A stretch of DNA of 64,000 nt, taken from Macrobrachium rosenbergii (taxonomy: Eukaryota > Arthropoda > Malacostraca > Decapoda > Palaemonidae). Shown here in pieces: positions 24,421-37,447 of the stretch. Every line of letters starts with the position of its first letter. Position 1 is the stretch's first letter. Position numbers and translations under genes: made by a program. The stretch spans positions 36,624,570 through 36,688,569 of the forward strand of contig NC_089749.1 of NCBI RefSeq assembly GCF_040412425.1, read 5' to 3'. The notes under the pieces were generated by a model that saw only the letters and a program-made list of their open reading frames with translations, made no database searches and was not told the DNA's origin.

Positions 24421-25194
24421 TTGTCTCAGTTTCATTTCTGTCAACACGAGTAGGGAGGTTCATCATAACATAGAGGTTAAGTATTTAAAAAATGAAAGTT
24501 TTGGTTTTTTAAATTAATCTTACCTCTTTACTATGACAACTGATTCTCACATTGACAAGGGAGGTGGGTAAGTGTATCAAGACCTAATAAATTAAAACTG
24601 GAATGAGAAGCTACTTATCTAATGATTAGAATCCATCTGCCAGTCAAAGACTAATTCATAAGGCCACAAGGACCTCTGAAAATAGATGGTGGTTCCTGGC
24701 ATGGGAAAGCTCTCCCAGTCTAATAACAGTGGGACAAAATACTGTGTGCCTAGGCCCCAGAGGAATGACAAAAAAATACGAAGGCCCTTGCCTACCCAAA
24801 ACTAGGCACCTTCATACTCCCCAATAACCCCAACAAATTCTTAACTACATGAACACTAAAATAGCCATCCCAGTTGTTCAGGATATGAGTTCCCCTATTG
24901 AAATGAGGGGCAAAAGAGCGCTGCAATCATCATATCAAACTTCTACATCTCATATATATTGCAAGGCAAATACTGAGTTACATCTCCATTGAGCTGCTTT
25001 TACAAGCTTCTCCAGAGAAAGGTTTTCAAGGAAACTACAAGGGGCTACACCATGGGCTTGTGATGTGAAACTTGACTTCCATTAAGGTAAAAAGAAGGGT
25101 ATAAGTTGGCATGCGCTTCTTTACCCCTTAAGGGACAGCAAGCCTCTTTTGAACCTCAATAACTGCATATGAAATGTCTGGTTCAGCTAATATG

Positions 25195-25430
25195 ATTATT
25201 GTTATTTGCGCAATATTATTTGAACAAATTTTGCACAAAAACATTCCTATCGATTGAATAGGGCATAAATGACTATATGGTAACACTTACGGCAACACAC
25301 CTCAACCAGGATAAAAGGAGATTAGTGTGACTTGTGATTTAATGGAGGAAATGTACTACATCTCCCTGTCCCTGTACATCTTGTACATATTTGCCCATAA
25401 ATATACTCAGGGATTGCTGTTGGTTTAAGT
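25195..25430. repeat. Unidentified dispersed repeat, copy 1
   Basis: About 235 bp, from TTTGAACAAATTTTG to the stretch ending ATACTCAGGGATTGCTGTTGG. It is clearly related to 62170-62402 on the same strand, with several indels. No coding potential. It could be the 3' end of a retroposon, because copy 2 runs straight into an (AAT)n tract. Confidence 0.6.
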
Positions 25431-28400
25431 TTTTATCTTTTATGATAGTATGTCAGCTGTAACTGTAACTTTGCAAAGTACAAAAAAATATTAAATATTC
25501 ACTTTCAACTTTCCGTGGAAGGTACAGGAAATTTTTAATTCTTTGTCTTATACCATGTGCATTTGTACATCATCCTCTTTCCATCCTCTTTTTAAACTGG
25601 TCGACCTTAAAGACTGCCTGACCTTGGGGTACTGTTAATGTATATTCAGACCAGTCTGTAAGGATTAACCAAATTCATACAGAAGAAAGCCTTATGTTCT
25701 TAGACACTGGGACATCTGGCCTCCTTGGGCTACAAAAAAGGTTCTTGACATGACAACTTAGATCCCAGTCCTTTACACATAAATTGGGACCATTCTGACT
25801 GGGCAAAGGGAAGAGACTAGACTTCAAAACAACAAGGCAGACCTTTTGACTTTACATCATTCTTTGCCCTGAAAATTGGCAAAAAGGAAAGGACAGCTCC
25901 TTGGGATGTAAAGCCTAATGCTCACTGAATTTTAGCCAAGGCCAAAGCCAGCAAGAATAGTCTTAATCATCACTTAAAAGGAGGCTATTTTCAAGGGTTC
26001 AAAAGGGGACATGTTCAGGAACTTTAGCACTCCATCCAAATTCCATCACCAAGATTTTACAAGACTTGGAAATCTCTACCTAGACACAACATATAGCTTC
26101 CTTAATGAACATGTTAAAGGAGATATCCAATCCGGTGTGTCTTAACTCTGGAGCTAGCATGGAATGACACCCCTTGATCACTGGGGCTGATAAACCTTTG
26201 TTATAACAGAGGTGAATCAAGAATTTAATCAGATTTATTTTATAGAGGTACAGGTGGAGGAAATCCCTCTGGAATGGCACCAGCATCTATAAACTGACCA
26301 TTGCCTCTGGTGCAGAGTATTTACTGAATGCCTCCTAGAATTACTGATGGCCTTTTAATATCCTTTGGAAAAGCCTCTTGCTTGCAAGAGAGTATTGAGA
26401 ATCTCCATGCAATCAGTTGTAGAACGGAGATTTTGATGAAACCTCCTGCAACCCCACTGTTTGAGTAGATACAGACTTAACAGAATGAGACTTGGTTGGT
26501 ATAGCAGAAGAGAAAAAAGATCGGGGAATCACTCTGCGAGTCTTAAGGAGTCACGTGCAAACCCAAAGCATGAAGTAATCTTAAAAGAACCCTTGGGAGG
26601 GAAAGGCATGAAGGTCTAAACCAGACCAGTCTAACAAAATTATGTCTACCACTCAAGCTAGAGGATTCTGTAATGGCAAAGCAGCCATGAGGTCATTTCT
26701 CACCTGTTGCTCCTCCGGAGCAGGAGCCTTGCAACCTCAACCTAGCTGCAATTGCCAGTTTGGTAAGACATGATTTCTATAACATGGAAAGCTGATTTGG
26801 CAAGAAACTCCAACTCAACAGGCAAGAAAAATCTGAATCTTTAAAAGGAGAGGAAGACAGATCCAGTAACTGCTTTATATCATATGATAAGGTTCTACTT
26901 CTCCTAAACACCTGAATAAAGGGAGAGGAGGATTTAGAGGAAACTGCTTCGTAGCAGACTTGGCTAGCTTAAATGAAGGCAAGGGTTCAGCTCTTAGCTT
27001 CAACCTGGCCGGCCTAAGGGACCTTGAGTACTGGACTACCAGAGTCTCAAAAAAATTGGGTAACTTAGCTGCATGGAGAAAAAGAAGTTTCTGTAAATGA
27101 CAAGTAAACAGAAGTAACCTGCCTTTCTTTCCCTTCCAAGTCCAACTCAAGAACCTGGAGATCCCTGAGGAAGACAAGGGGTTCAGGGGCAGCGGCAGTG
27201 AGACCCCCAACACCTTGCAACACAAGACCTTTCAAGTTTTCAAAAAAGGACAAACTTCAATGCAAACTTGAGCCAAAGCAGAAGAGTTTACTTCATCATA
27301 CACCTGAACTCCTGGTGTCACACCAATGTTGGCACCAGCACCAGCTCTCCCTCAAAAGCGCTCCTGAACAAAGATGTAGTAGCAGGTGGCATGCTGACAT
27401 CACCAGAATTCTAGGCCACTTGATTGAAGCACCTTGTGATGAAAGCTCGTCTGACCTTTCTGACAAAGAAGCCAAATTCTGGCTGAAAGACGGGGATCAA
27501 GAATGCCTCAAAAAGGCTTGATTAGGTTCCAGGAGATCTTGAGTTGAATGGGACCCCTGAAACTGCCCTAAATGTTTATCAGAAGGCCTGGGAGTAAAAA
27601 TTCAGGATCAAGACTTGTGGTGTAAAGTCATAGCAAGTGACCGTGCTCTGGAATGGGAAATCCATTACCTCTTCACAACTCAAGCAGCAACAATTTGCAC
27701 CTCAAGCCCGTGAGAAGAGGAAGGAGACCGAGGAAAAAGAGTCACAGGGCATGGTCAAGGTACAGCTAACTTGGAGGGAGGACACTGGCTCTACCTGTGC
27801 AGCATGGGGAAAACTGGAGGCAGGCCAACTGAATTAGGAGGGTAACAAAGCCAAGGTAGCTATTGTAAATTCCAAAAATTTTTCCACTGTAGCCTTAGGA
27901 CTAGCTACATCTGATTCCAACTTTCTAACCCTAGTATCCTCAACAATGTGGGAGATTTAACCAGGAGGAGAAAAACATCTTGCGGGATGACTGCTATGCA
28001 AAGGAGAAAGAGGAGAGCAATTATTCAACATGTCATACATACTGTACTAGAAAGGCTCTTACTCCTCGTTTATTATTTTAGCTTTAGAGATATCCCTTCT
28101 CCTCTTCTTATATTAAGTAACTATTCATGACCATAGCTGGCAAATTATACTCTCACTACATCAGTCACTGAATGAACAGTCCTTGCTCCTGCACCTAAAA
28201 CAAAGTTTGTGACTGTTGTAAGCCAATGAGTCAAGTTGGGTCCTAGTGGATTGTCCGTGTCTTCTTTAGCAGATATCCTAATTAGTCAACAAAACCAATG
28301 AATATCAAATCAAAATCCAAAATCTAGTTCAGCAATAAATCTGTCCATTGGTCCTCTGACTATGGCAACAATATGAAACTAAGAACAATAGAAACATGAA

Positions 28401-29089
28401 CCATGGTTCACCCTTAAAGGGAGGGGTCAATAGTTGATATAACTAGATCTAGATAAAACATTTTGTGATTATAATCTGTTGTCCTGTCAATGGTGTGGGA
28501 CTTTATACCAATCATAATACAGGGGTAAGGTTCTTGTAAAAATATAAATTATGAAAAGCTCTTTCTGAGCAACCAACTTTGGGATAAAACTGTCCGAGGT
28601 ACAAAAGGTACCAAATAATCTGAGATCTATGGATGCTACTGACAACCCATCATAGGGCAAGTTATCTAAGCATCAAAGAGACACATAGAATAATGCATCA
28701 AGGGTAAGTTAATAAATGAATGATGAAATATATACTTTAAAGCTATGCACTGTGACATTTTCCAATTCAGCACTGTAAACAGTGAATTATTAAATAATTT
28801 ATCCAATGAACTAATTTATTTAACTCATACAGGGCTGGCCTGAAGGATTTTCTTTATTAATTATAAACTCCTCAATTTTATTAATTAAAGCTCCTTAAAA
28901 ATTTTATAAATGGATTACCTTAAAATGCTTTGGAATCTGACTAAATTTTTTAAACTGATTTTATTTCCAAAACTTGAAATTTGTTGTTGAACGTATTTTG
29001 GATATTCTCTCAAAAAATTTTCTAACCTCAAGAATTAATCTAAAGTTTGTGTATACAGGAACTGGATTGTTGGCTATTCAAATACCCAT

Positions 29090-29600
29090 GGGTCAAATAA
29101 GTGACCAATTCTAAGACGAGTCAAAACTGTGTGTCTGTCTGTCCTTTTGATATGATGAATTCTGTTTTCTAACATTGGGCTTGACCTGCTTTAATTTGTT
29201 ACCATGTTCACTGTTCTATATATTTTGCAATTTACTGATTATAATGGATTTTAGAGATGATATATAGCCACTAACAAAAGCATCTGCATGTGATCTTCTA
29301 ATAGTAGTTGCAGCTTTGGCTCCTTCATTTGTTTCTTTATTAGCTTTACTGCCTACATAATCATGAATCCAACATATTTCTACATTTTTACCATCATCCT
29401 ACAATTTATGAAGTGTTTCCTTTCATAAGAATTTATGAAAGGTTTCCTTTCATAAGAATTCTGAAGGGTTTCTGTATAATTGCTTGAGCTTCTAAAAATT
29501 ACATGTTTCTGCAATGGTATATCTAAAACAATTTTAATGGCTAACTCTATTGCACATAATTATGCTGTAAAAATGAAAACATTTTTATGAAGAAAAGGTG
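29090..29600 (-). pseudogene. LINE RNase H relic
   Basis: Minus-strand translation in shifting frames gives ICWIHDYVGSKANKETNEG, matching the RNase H block CW.PSHVGI.GNE.AD of non-LTR retrotransposons. AKAATTIRRSHADAF and NKLKQVKP follow, as expected after that domain. The catalytic Asp of the AD motif is lost (ET), and stops are present. Confidence 0.55.
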
Positions 29601-29799
29601 TTATTTTCTGTAAGGCCTGCTGCAAGTTGAACATCTGACAAACACTAGGACCCATGTTTATTATGTTCTAGAGTATATAAAGTATATAGTTTTACATAAA
29701 TATTTCAAGCATGTTGCATGTTTGTTTCTATTTTATATACATATTCAAAGGAAGAGGTAGTTCTATTATTGGAAGAAATTGGATAAAATAATTTTGGAA

Positions 29800-29985
29800 T
29801 GGAATGTAAAATTCATGCCAAAGGCCATGCGATGGGACTTATGTCATTTACTGCTGAAAGGGAAATTGAGAGTAAAAGGAGTGGGTGGAAAGCAAATAAG
29901 AATGGAAGTACACTAAAATAATGAAAAGTGTTGCAGCTAGGGGTCAAAGGGACTCTGCAAATAACACCAACTCCTACACAGATAC
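29800..29985. repeat. Decapod-type SINE-like dispersed repeat, copy 1
   Basis: Contains CCAAAGGCCATGCG, GCTGAAAGGGAAATTGA, GTGGAAAG and GCAGCTAGGGGTCAAAGGGA in the same order as in 44795-45030. I recall this text as a common dispersed repeat in decapod sequences. No tRNA-like promoter could be verified. Confidence 0.55.
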
Positions 29986-30246
29986 TAGGGTTTGGGGAAG
30001 ATTTAAAAGCTGAGTCCCTTATTGTGTACTTGATGTAAGTTTTTCAAAGTTGTATTTGAGGCTGAACTGTATAACCAGCATTCAGTCTAAAATAGACATA
30101 ACAGTTACTTAGCACGGCAATGTCAATGTTGGTCTGTTAGCTCCCCACTTTTAATGAGATAGTTCCTTTATCAATTTTAGTGCAATTTTGCATTTGGCTT
30201 TTAAATAAGCTATAAGCGCCTTCCACTTAGCACTTCCTGAGGAGTA

Positions 30247-30547
30247 CAGGTAGTCCCGGGGTTATGATTGGCTCGACTTCTTCAAATATATTCATGAAAA
30301 ATTATTTCCCGGGTTATAATGCATGTTCCAGGGTTATGACATCGATCCAATGGAATAGGGCTCCAAAATGGCAGAATTGTCAAAATTTGGAAGTTTTTTT
30401 AATGAAAACTCAATAAAAATGCGGGTTGTAATGCTTTCAAGACACTCGATGGATTAAAAGTAAGGTTTCCTTATGATTTTCAACGATATTTCGGGTTACA
30501 ACGATTTTCAGCTTACGATGCTGCGTTGGAACGTAAACCAAGGACTG
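30247..30547. mobile_element. Small inverted-repeat element (CAG..CCCxGGTTTAYGA family)
   Basis: Left end CAGGTAGTCCCGGGGTTATG, right end reverse complement CAGTCCTTGGTTTACGTTCC. About 300 bp and non-coding. Related ends occur at 63109-63466 (CAGTCCCTGGTTTACGACGG on the reverse strand). TA precedes the left end; the right flank is not a clean TA. Confidence 0.55.
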
Positions 30548-30879
30548 CTCATAATTTTGTTGTTTCCCTTCTAGTTTAATTAGCACATTTTTTTTCACTT
30601 TACATTTTTAGAAAACATAAGTGCTGTGGTCTTTTCTATGGAGAATTGGAAACCTACTGATGAGGACCGTAAGTCTATCTTTACTATATCATTATTAATA
30701 TGTTCAGCATGTTTATGTTTGATGTTTAGCATATACAAGAATCACCATGTAAATACTTTTTATTCCAACTGATGGCTGACTTCTGATGTCATTTATTGCC
30801 AGAATATAATTCTTTTAAAAATGCATCCCTGTGGGATTCATTTTCAACTAAGAAAGTTGTTGAAAACATATAAAAAACT

Positions 30880-31395
30880 CATACTTCGAAGGCACGGTCT
30901 GTCAGAAAGTTTTCAATAAAAACTGGCAGGTGACCACATATATTTTTGGATAGTTTTTACTATTGAGTATCTCCATGTGGTATGGAATTTCTGTATATCA
31001 GAGGAAATAGCTATTGTTATTTGTTTGCATTTGAATCTTCATTGGATGAGATCTTCCTAATGGGGTAGAGAATCTATAGTGGATCAAATGTTCTGTGATC
31101 CAAACTGGGTAGGGGGTCCAGATCTTGTTTATGTATGTCCAATACGAGTTGTGCAGTTACCATTTTCTCTATTTGCTTAAGAAACTTAAGAGAAATTAGT
31201 CTGTAGCTGTTTACATCATTTGGGATTTTTCATGGTCTTGAGATGGGAATGTTAATGGAATGACATCATTCTTCAGGAAACAAATTTCTGAGCAACAGAT
31301 GATTAAGAAACTGGAAAATATGATTGGCTGGAGATGTCTGAAAAATACTGCCTCCATGATATTCTTCCTTGCTTAGCTTTGTGTATTAATTTCTA
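30880..31395 (-). pseudogene. LINE reverse transcriptase relic
   Basis: Minus-strand pieces in three frames give NDVNSYRLISL, QFG..K..STID.L...EDLIQ and TIAI..DIQKFHTTWRY. These are RT blocks found in Jockey-type non-LTR elements: the SYRPISL box, the QFGFR box and motif A with D..KAFD.. replaced here by DIQKFHT. It breaks off before the YADD motif. Confidence 0.55.
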
Positions 31396-31399
31396 TAAA

Positions 31400-32649
31400 T
31401 ATTGTAATAATTGTTAATATGTTTACTTCTGGTAAAGGTGGTATTTATCAATTTTGTTGAACCTTTTATTTAGATTATTCTTCATCCAGATGAATATTTT
31501 TGCTTGATCAATTTTGAGAGAATATCAGACAACCATGTTTGTTAGGTAGTGATTTAGAGGGGTATGGCTTTATCTTATGTAGTGTTGATCAATTTTGTTA
31601 TCATATTATTAGTTTCAATGTGACCTCGTAGATATTCAAATGGGAGGACTTAATGTGCATGTAACTGGTATAATTCCCAGTCAACTTTATGAATACTGTA
31701 GTGAGGAACATGTCTGGTTGGATTATTTTACTGAGGTGGAATTTAAATTGGAAAATTACAACTATAGCCAGTTTCATTTATTTGTCATCCACTGATGAAG
31801 ATGTGGCACATGTGCATGGGTAACATGTAATTGGCCAACAATCAATATTTCTGGTATAGTTGGCTTATTGTGATAAATTTTAAACTATTTCTTCAATAAC
31901 ATAGGTGATTGTTTATACTGTATATACAAAAAACCTTGCTCCTTCATAAATAATAACCATGCCATTTAGTATTAATATACAAATACAAACACACACAAGA
32001 TGAGTTTGTATCAAACAGTCTACCCAGATGAAACACAAACAAATGACGAGCTTTCATTAACTATATTTTATCTCATTAGAATAGCCCAAGTTACACGTAG
32101 ATTTACGCTCACAAACTGTTCAAACCACAAGATTTTCTATTATTCAGACTTTATTCTATGTGCAGTTTCATTGCACACACAAAAATAATTTTATGATACA
32201 AAAGTAACATCTTTATCCGTAAATTACAAAATAACCTCTGATGATGTTTACTGCTAGAAACATGAAGCAAGGACAAGTGAATGATCGGCCTATGCAAGTG
32301 ATTTGCTAGATATTCTATTTTACTGACGTCCTTTTAAGCATACATTCGTTTCTTTTCAGTCAAAATTACTTTTCTACTGCAACCCTTATTTATTCATTCC
32401 ATTTAAGTACTCTTCCAATGGCTAACAAAGAAAATATGCATGTCCAGGCTAGCCTTTTATGCCAAATATATGGCATCAACACTAAGGATGACGGGAACTC
32501 AATGGGATTTCAAACTTTTTTACATAAGTTTTTTGGCAAAATAGTCCCAAAATTGCCCAAAAACTCAGTTATTATAATGATCTGTATTCAAAAAATAATT
32601 ATATAAATATGCAAAGTACTCTGAAAAGAAAACCTTACTACCACTGTCA
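31400..32649. other. Intronic, nothing firmly recognised
   Basis: AT-rich DNA with short ORFs only (for example 32000-32188 and 32418-32606), which show no domain. A stretch near 31790 resembles a Penelope-like 3' end but is too weak to call. Confidence 0.35.
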
Positions 32650-32651
32650 TA

Positions 32652-33006
32652 CAGTAAACCCCCCGTATTCATGGGAGATGCATACCACACTTCCCCCCCA
32701 CCCCCTGCAAATAGCTAAAATCCACAGATACTTAAAACCCCTCTAAAAAACACACTGCCTGTTTATAATTAAAAAAATATATATATTAAAAATGCTTATA
32801 CCTGAGTATTTTAACAGTTTTATCACAAAAAGTGCATTTAGTCATGAAAATATGAAAATACAGTAAACAATGAATATTTTTCAGTGAAAAATACTGTGAA
32901 TGGGCGAAAAATACCGTGAATGGGCGAATTTTCCATGAATAATGTGTATATACATTCCACAGAGAAATCGCAAATAGGCAAGTCCGCGAATACGGGGGGT
33001 TCACTG
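32652..33006. mobile_element. Tigger/pogo-type MITE
   Basis: 355 bp, from CAGTAAACCCCCCGTATTCA to ..CGCGAATACGGGGGGTTCACTG. The ends are clear inverted repeats. TA precedes; the right flank is CA, one change from TA. No coding capacity; a 97-residue ORF on the minus strand is just read-through. Confidence 0.8.
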
Positions 33007-34217
33007 CAATGCCATGCATTAAACCGAAATTCCACCTGCCAGACAACACTGCAGTGGCTGTTCCATTCAATATCCCCATACAGCTTTATAGACAGCAATA
33101 TTTCATGCTATTTTGAATAACAACATAGCCATGTAACTTACACTAAAGATATTAATAATATGCCTTTTATTCACTTGTACTGTACAGCCAGATGTCTTTT
33201 TATTTCCCTACAATGAGATAAAACAATTATTTAAAGCCCACTGCTTGTTTGCATTTCACGTAAGTATGCTGTTTGTCAAAAGCTTGCAAGTCATGTGCTT
33301 CTATTGCTATATTATTGATTAAATCGGTATGATTATGATCTAAATACAGAGGTGTGGGGGTTATTTGTATATATAAGCATTAAGGTGTCACAGTAAGCCT
33401 ATGACATCAAAAACAGATTTCAGCCAATCATGAGCTAGCTATGTGTACTACCACATCTACCTAAAACATATGTTGGTTTGTGGATAGAAGGAATGAAAGA
33501 CTATAGTATACGTCATCATGTCTTCCATTCAAATCTATCCACTAATAAAATGAGTTCCCAAGTATTTTTGAGAAAAGTATTTTGTTTCATGTCACTGAAA
33601 CAGCACATATTACTTGAATTCATGAACTGTTCTATTAAATTTCCTGTAAGATCTGGTAATATACAATTGTAACTAAAAATACAGTTATGGGCATATGCCA
33701 ACTATTAAAAGGGACACTTGGAGACGACACATTAACTGGAAATTAGTATTACAGTATTCAAAATAATTTCATCTACAGTAAATCATCTTAAGACACAAAT
33801 TTTCATATTGCAGTTCCCAAGTTCTTGTCTATTGATGGTAGTGGTTTGTTTACATGTAAACATCATGCTATTGATTCACAGTCTTTGAGGAGATGCTGTG
33901 TTCTCCAAGGTGTGATCTGGTTTAAGAACATTTACATTCTATTGGATTATATAATTATAGTTTTGCTATTTATCTTATTATAACCAAAATTATGTTTATT
34001 TTTTCTTTGAAATTGTATTTTGGCCTGGTATTCTTGGTTTGTTTCATTATTGGTTTAATTTGGATATTTTGTTTTATTTTTTTTCTAGTAATTCCTCTGT
34101 GTTTTTCTTTATATTAAATAGTTGATAAACATGCATCCTTTTTCATAAGCCTGTCTCAGATATTTCTTTATTTTATGAAATTTCTGTTTGTGTTTACTAG
34201 GTAGCCTTTTTTATTTT
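33007..34217. other. Intronic, nothing recognised
   Basis: No gene, RNA or element end found. T-rich towards the right. Confidence 0.35.
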
Positions 34218-34901
34218 AAGTAAACCCCCAGATTCACGTTCTCACAATTCATAGAATTTTCTGTGGAACCTATCTATAAATTATTCATGAGAAAAATCAC
34301 CCATTCACGGATTTTTTTGTAGAGCAATATTCTGTATTTTCATATTATTTGTGATTAAATATTGTACTGTATCTACATATACATTTTATGATGAAATAAT
34401 GATTCACAGTACTAATTTTCAAATATTAAGTTTAATATTAAAGATTAAATAATAACAAAAATAATAATTTCTCTCTCTCTCTCTGAGATGAGAGAATTTG
34501 TATGCATATGTAATATGCATGTTTATTTGTTTTGTATGATAAATAAATGATTTACTAATTTTCAAATATTATTAATGTACTAAACAGAGCTTTGGAGTGA
34601 GGGTGGGTGTAACCTATCAAATATGTTAAATATCTTGACATACTGACTGAAAGGGTAGAACTACGAAGGATACTGAAAAATCTCTCCCTCTCTCTAATCT
34701 ACTCTAAATTATGTTCTCTCTCTCTCTCTCTCTCTCTGAGATAGATTTTTTATGCAGTAACATAACTGCTATAATTACAACTTTTTGCATTTGTATAGTA
34801 AATCATTAAACAAATACATATCATTCCCAGTCTTTTCTCGCATTCTTCAGAGCAAGGGGGGGTACAAGTACCTGTCAATTAACTTGACATATTGACATAC
34901 A

Positions 34902-34935
<34 letters not shown>

Positions 34936-35271
34936 GTTGCCTCCACAGATGGTCATCTCTCTCTACTGAAAATCTCTCTCTCTCTCTCTCTTTTTTCTTC
35001 ATATATAAATCATGAATTTCCATCTTTTGATATCTAAGATAAGAATAACTTCTCTCTCTCTCCCTCTTTCCAAAGTTATTCTCTCTTTTTTTGTCATAAT
35101 ATGTAAGAACAAACACACCCTTTCTCTCTTGCCAAAGGATACTCAGAATGTGATAGATAGATAGAGAGATAGAAATTCTCTTTCTATCTCTCTCATTAGC
35201 TGAAGGGTTAGATGTACGTATGTATATATTTTTAAGGGTAAATGTTTAAGGTGACTTTGAAATGGTATTAA

Positions 35272-37447
35272 CCCTTAAACGCCGAGCCTCTATTTACAAA
35301 AACGTCTCCCGTATGCCGGCAGCGTTTGGTGAGTTAGCACCGAAGTGGAAAAAAAGTTTTTTTCAAAAAATCACAGCACACTTAGTTTTTAAGATTAAAA
35401 GTTCATTTTTGGCTCCTTTTTTTGTCATTGCCTGAAGTTTAGTATGCAACCATCAGAAATGAAAAAAAATATCATTACCATATATAAATATTGAAATATA
35501 TGACAGCGCAAAAAAAGTTTTTTATATGTAATTTTATACAAATTGCGCTGTGAGCAAAACGGTTAAAGCTAACGGGTTATTTTGTTTTTCTTTGTATTGT
35601 ACACTAAATTGCGATGATTTTGGTATATAACAAATTTTAAAACGATCAAAGCAACACAGAGAAAATATTATCACAAAATGATGCATGAATTCGTAAGGCG
35701 CGCACGTAAAAATTTTTTTTTTTAAAAATCACCATAAATCGAAATATTGTGCTAGAGACTTCCCGTTTAATGAAAAATGAAGCTAATTGATTGAATATTA
35801 CTAGACTGTAAGTGTTTTAGCTTACAATTGCAGTTTTCGACCATTTCGGTCGAGTTAAAGTTGACCGAAAGTCGAATTTTTTCTATTTATCGTGATTTAT
35901 GTGAAAATATTTCAAAACTGATAAAAGCTACAACCATGAGTTATTTTCTGTTGTATTGTACATGAAATTGCGCACATTTTCATATATAAAACTTTATGTA
36001 ACTACTAATATAAAACGGTGAAAATATTACGACAACGTGATTTAAAGAATTTCTGAGATGTTCGCCGAGTTACCACAAGAGACATAAGGAAAATGTTTTT
36101 TCAAAAATTCACCATAAATCGAAATATTGTGCTAGAGACTTCCAATTTATTGCAAAATGAAGGTAAACGATTGAATATTACTAGAATGTAAGAGTTTTAG
36201 CTTACAATTGCATTTTTTTACCATTTCGGTCGATTAAAGTTGACTGAAGGTTGAAATTTTGGCAGTTTTCGTGATTTATGTGAAAATATTTCAAAACTGA
36301 TAAAAGCTACAACCATGAGCTATTTTCTGTTGTATTCTACATGAAATTGCACACATTTTCATATATAAAAGTTTATGTAACGACTAATGTAAACGATGCA
36401 AACATTATGACAACGTGATGCAAAATTTCATTACCGCCTCGCAGACGTAAGAAAAAGTTTTTTCAGAAATTCACCATAAATCGAAATATTGTGCTAGAGA
36501 CTTCCAGTTTGTTGCAAAATGAAGGTACATGATTGAATATTACTAGAATGTAAGAGTTTTAGCTTATAATTGCGTTTTTTTACCATTTCGGTCGAGTTAA
36601 AGTTGACCGAAGGTTGAAATTTTGGAAGTTATCGTGATTTATATGAAATATTTCAAAACTGATAAAAGCTACAACCACGAGTTATTTTCTGTTGTATTCT
36701 ACATGAAATTGCGCACATTTCCATATATAAAACTTTATGTAACGACTAATATAAAACGGTGCAAACATTACGACAACGTGATGAAAAGAATTTCTGGCGG
36801 GACGTAAGGAAAAAGTTTTTTTTCAAAAATTCACCATAAATCGAAATATTGTGCTAGAGACTTCTAATTTGTTGCAAAATGAAGGTAAATGATTGAATAT
36901 TACTAGAATGTAAGAGTTTTAGCTTACAGTTGCATTTTTACCATTTCGGTCGAGTCAAAGTTGACCGAAGGTTGAAATTTTGGCAGTTATCGTGATTTAT
37001 ATGAAAATATTTCCAAACTGATAAAAGCTACAACCATGGGTTGTATTTTGCTGTATTTTACATGAAATTGCACACATTTTCATATATAAAACTTTATGTA
37101 ACGGCTAATATAGAACAGTGCAAAAACTACGACAAAATGACGAAAGAATTTCTGAAATTTTCGGCCGAGTTACCGTGCGGGCATAAGAAAAAAGTTTTTT
37201 TTTTTTAAATTCACCATAAATTGAAATATTGTGCTAGAGACTTCCAATTTGTTGTAAAATGAAGGTACATGATTGAATATTACTAGAATTTAAGAGTTTT
37301 AGCTTACAATTGCGTTTTTCGACCATTTCGGTCGAGTAAAATTTGACCGAAGGTTGAAATTTTTTGTAGTCGACGTACGGTACGTCCACTTGGCACCCAA
37401 CAGACAATTTTAGTCGACGTATGATACGTCCAGTAGACATTTAAGGG
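35272..37447. mobile_element. TTAA-flanked piggyBac-type MITE with internal tandem repeats
   Basis: 2176 bp, flanked by TTAA on both sides (35268-35271 and 37448-37451). Ends CCCTTAAACGCC and reverse complement CCCTTAAATGTC. TTAA target sites and CCCTT.AACG-type ends are the signature of piggyBac-like elements. There is no transposase. Most of the interior is a tandem array (35728-37345). The right arm also has two GTCGACGTAYGRTACGTCCA blocks (37369 and 37413). Confidence 0.75.
35728..37345. repeat. Five tandem repeats of 360-380 bp
   Basis: The sequence CACCATAAATYGAAATATTG recurs at about 35729, 36110, 36472, 36832 and 37211. Each unit also has GTGCTAGAGACTTCC, TTACTAGA.TGTAAG, and a small hairpin where TTCGGTC pairs with GACCGAA about 11 bp later. 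The fifth unit is partial. Unit spacing varies between 360 and 381 bp. Short ORFs in it are not conserved between units. Confidence 0.9.

Larger units (their letters stand above)
24170..28560 (-). mobile_element. DIRS-like retrotransposon 3 (heavily deleted, minus strand)
   Basis: Inverted termini share the GTGAACCATGGTTCATGTTTC text: three tandem copies at 24331-24420 and one inverted copy at about 28388-28415, with further matching sequence around CTAGTTATA on both sides. Inside, the stretch at about 26245-26340 resembles the recombinase-side text of DIRS-like element 2 near 16785-16860. A minus-strand ORF at 27225-26875 is gag-like (Pro/Leu-rich, containing VVQYSRSLRPARLKL). No RT catalytic motif was found, so most of the polymerase region is deleted or unreadable. 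The element type is inferred mainly from these similarities. Confidence 0.5.
28950..31400 (-). mobile_element. Jockey/I-type LINE relic
   Basis: Minus-strand LINE remains: RT text at about 31395-30880 and RNase H text at about 29600-29090, separated by a SINE-like repeat (29800-29985) and a small inverted-repeat element (30247-30547). The clade is uncertain; an RNase H after the RT points to the Jockey/I group. Confidence 0.6.

Noticed and set aside
31780..31850. CTGATGAAG followed by a GCACATGTGC palindrome, like a hammerhead or Penelope 3' end
   Set aside because: No GAAA box after the stem and no Penelope coding text upstream.
35728..37345. Regular direct repeats considered as a CRISPR array
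   Set aside because: Units are 360-380 bp with no short repeat-spacer pattern, in a clearly eukaryotic context.
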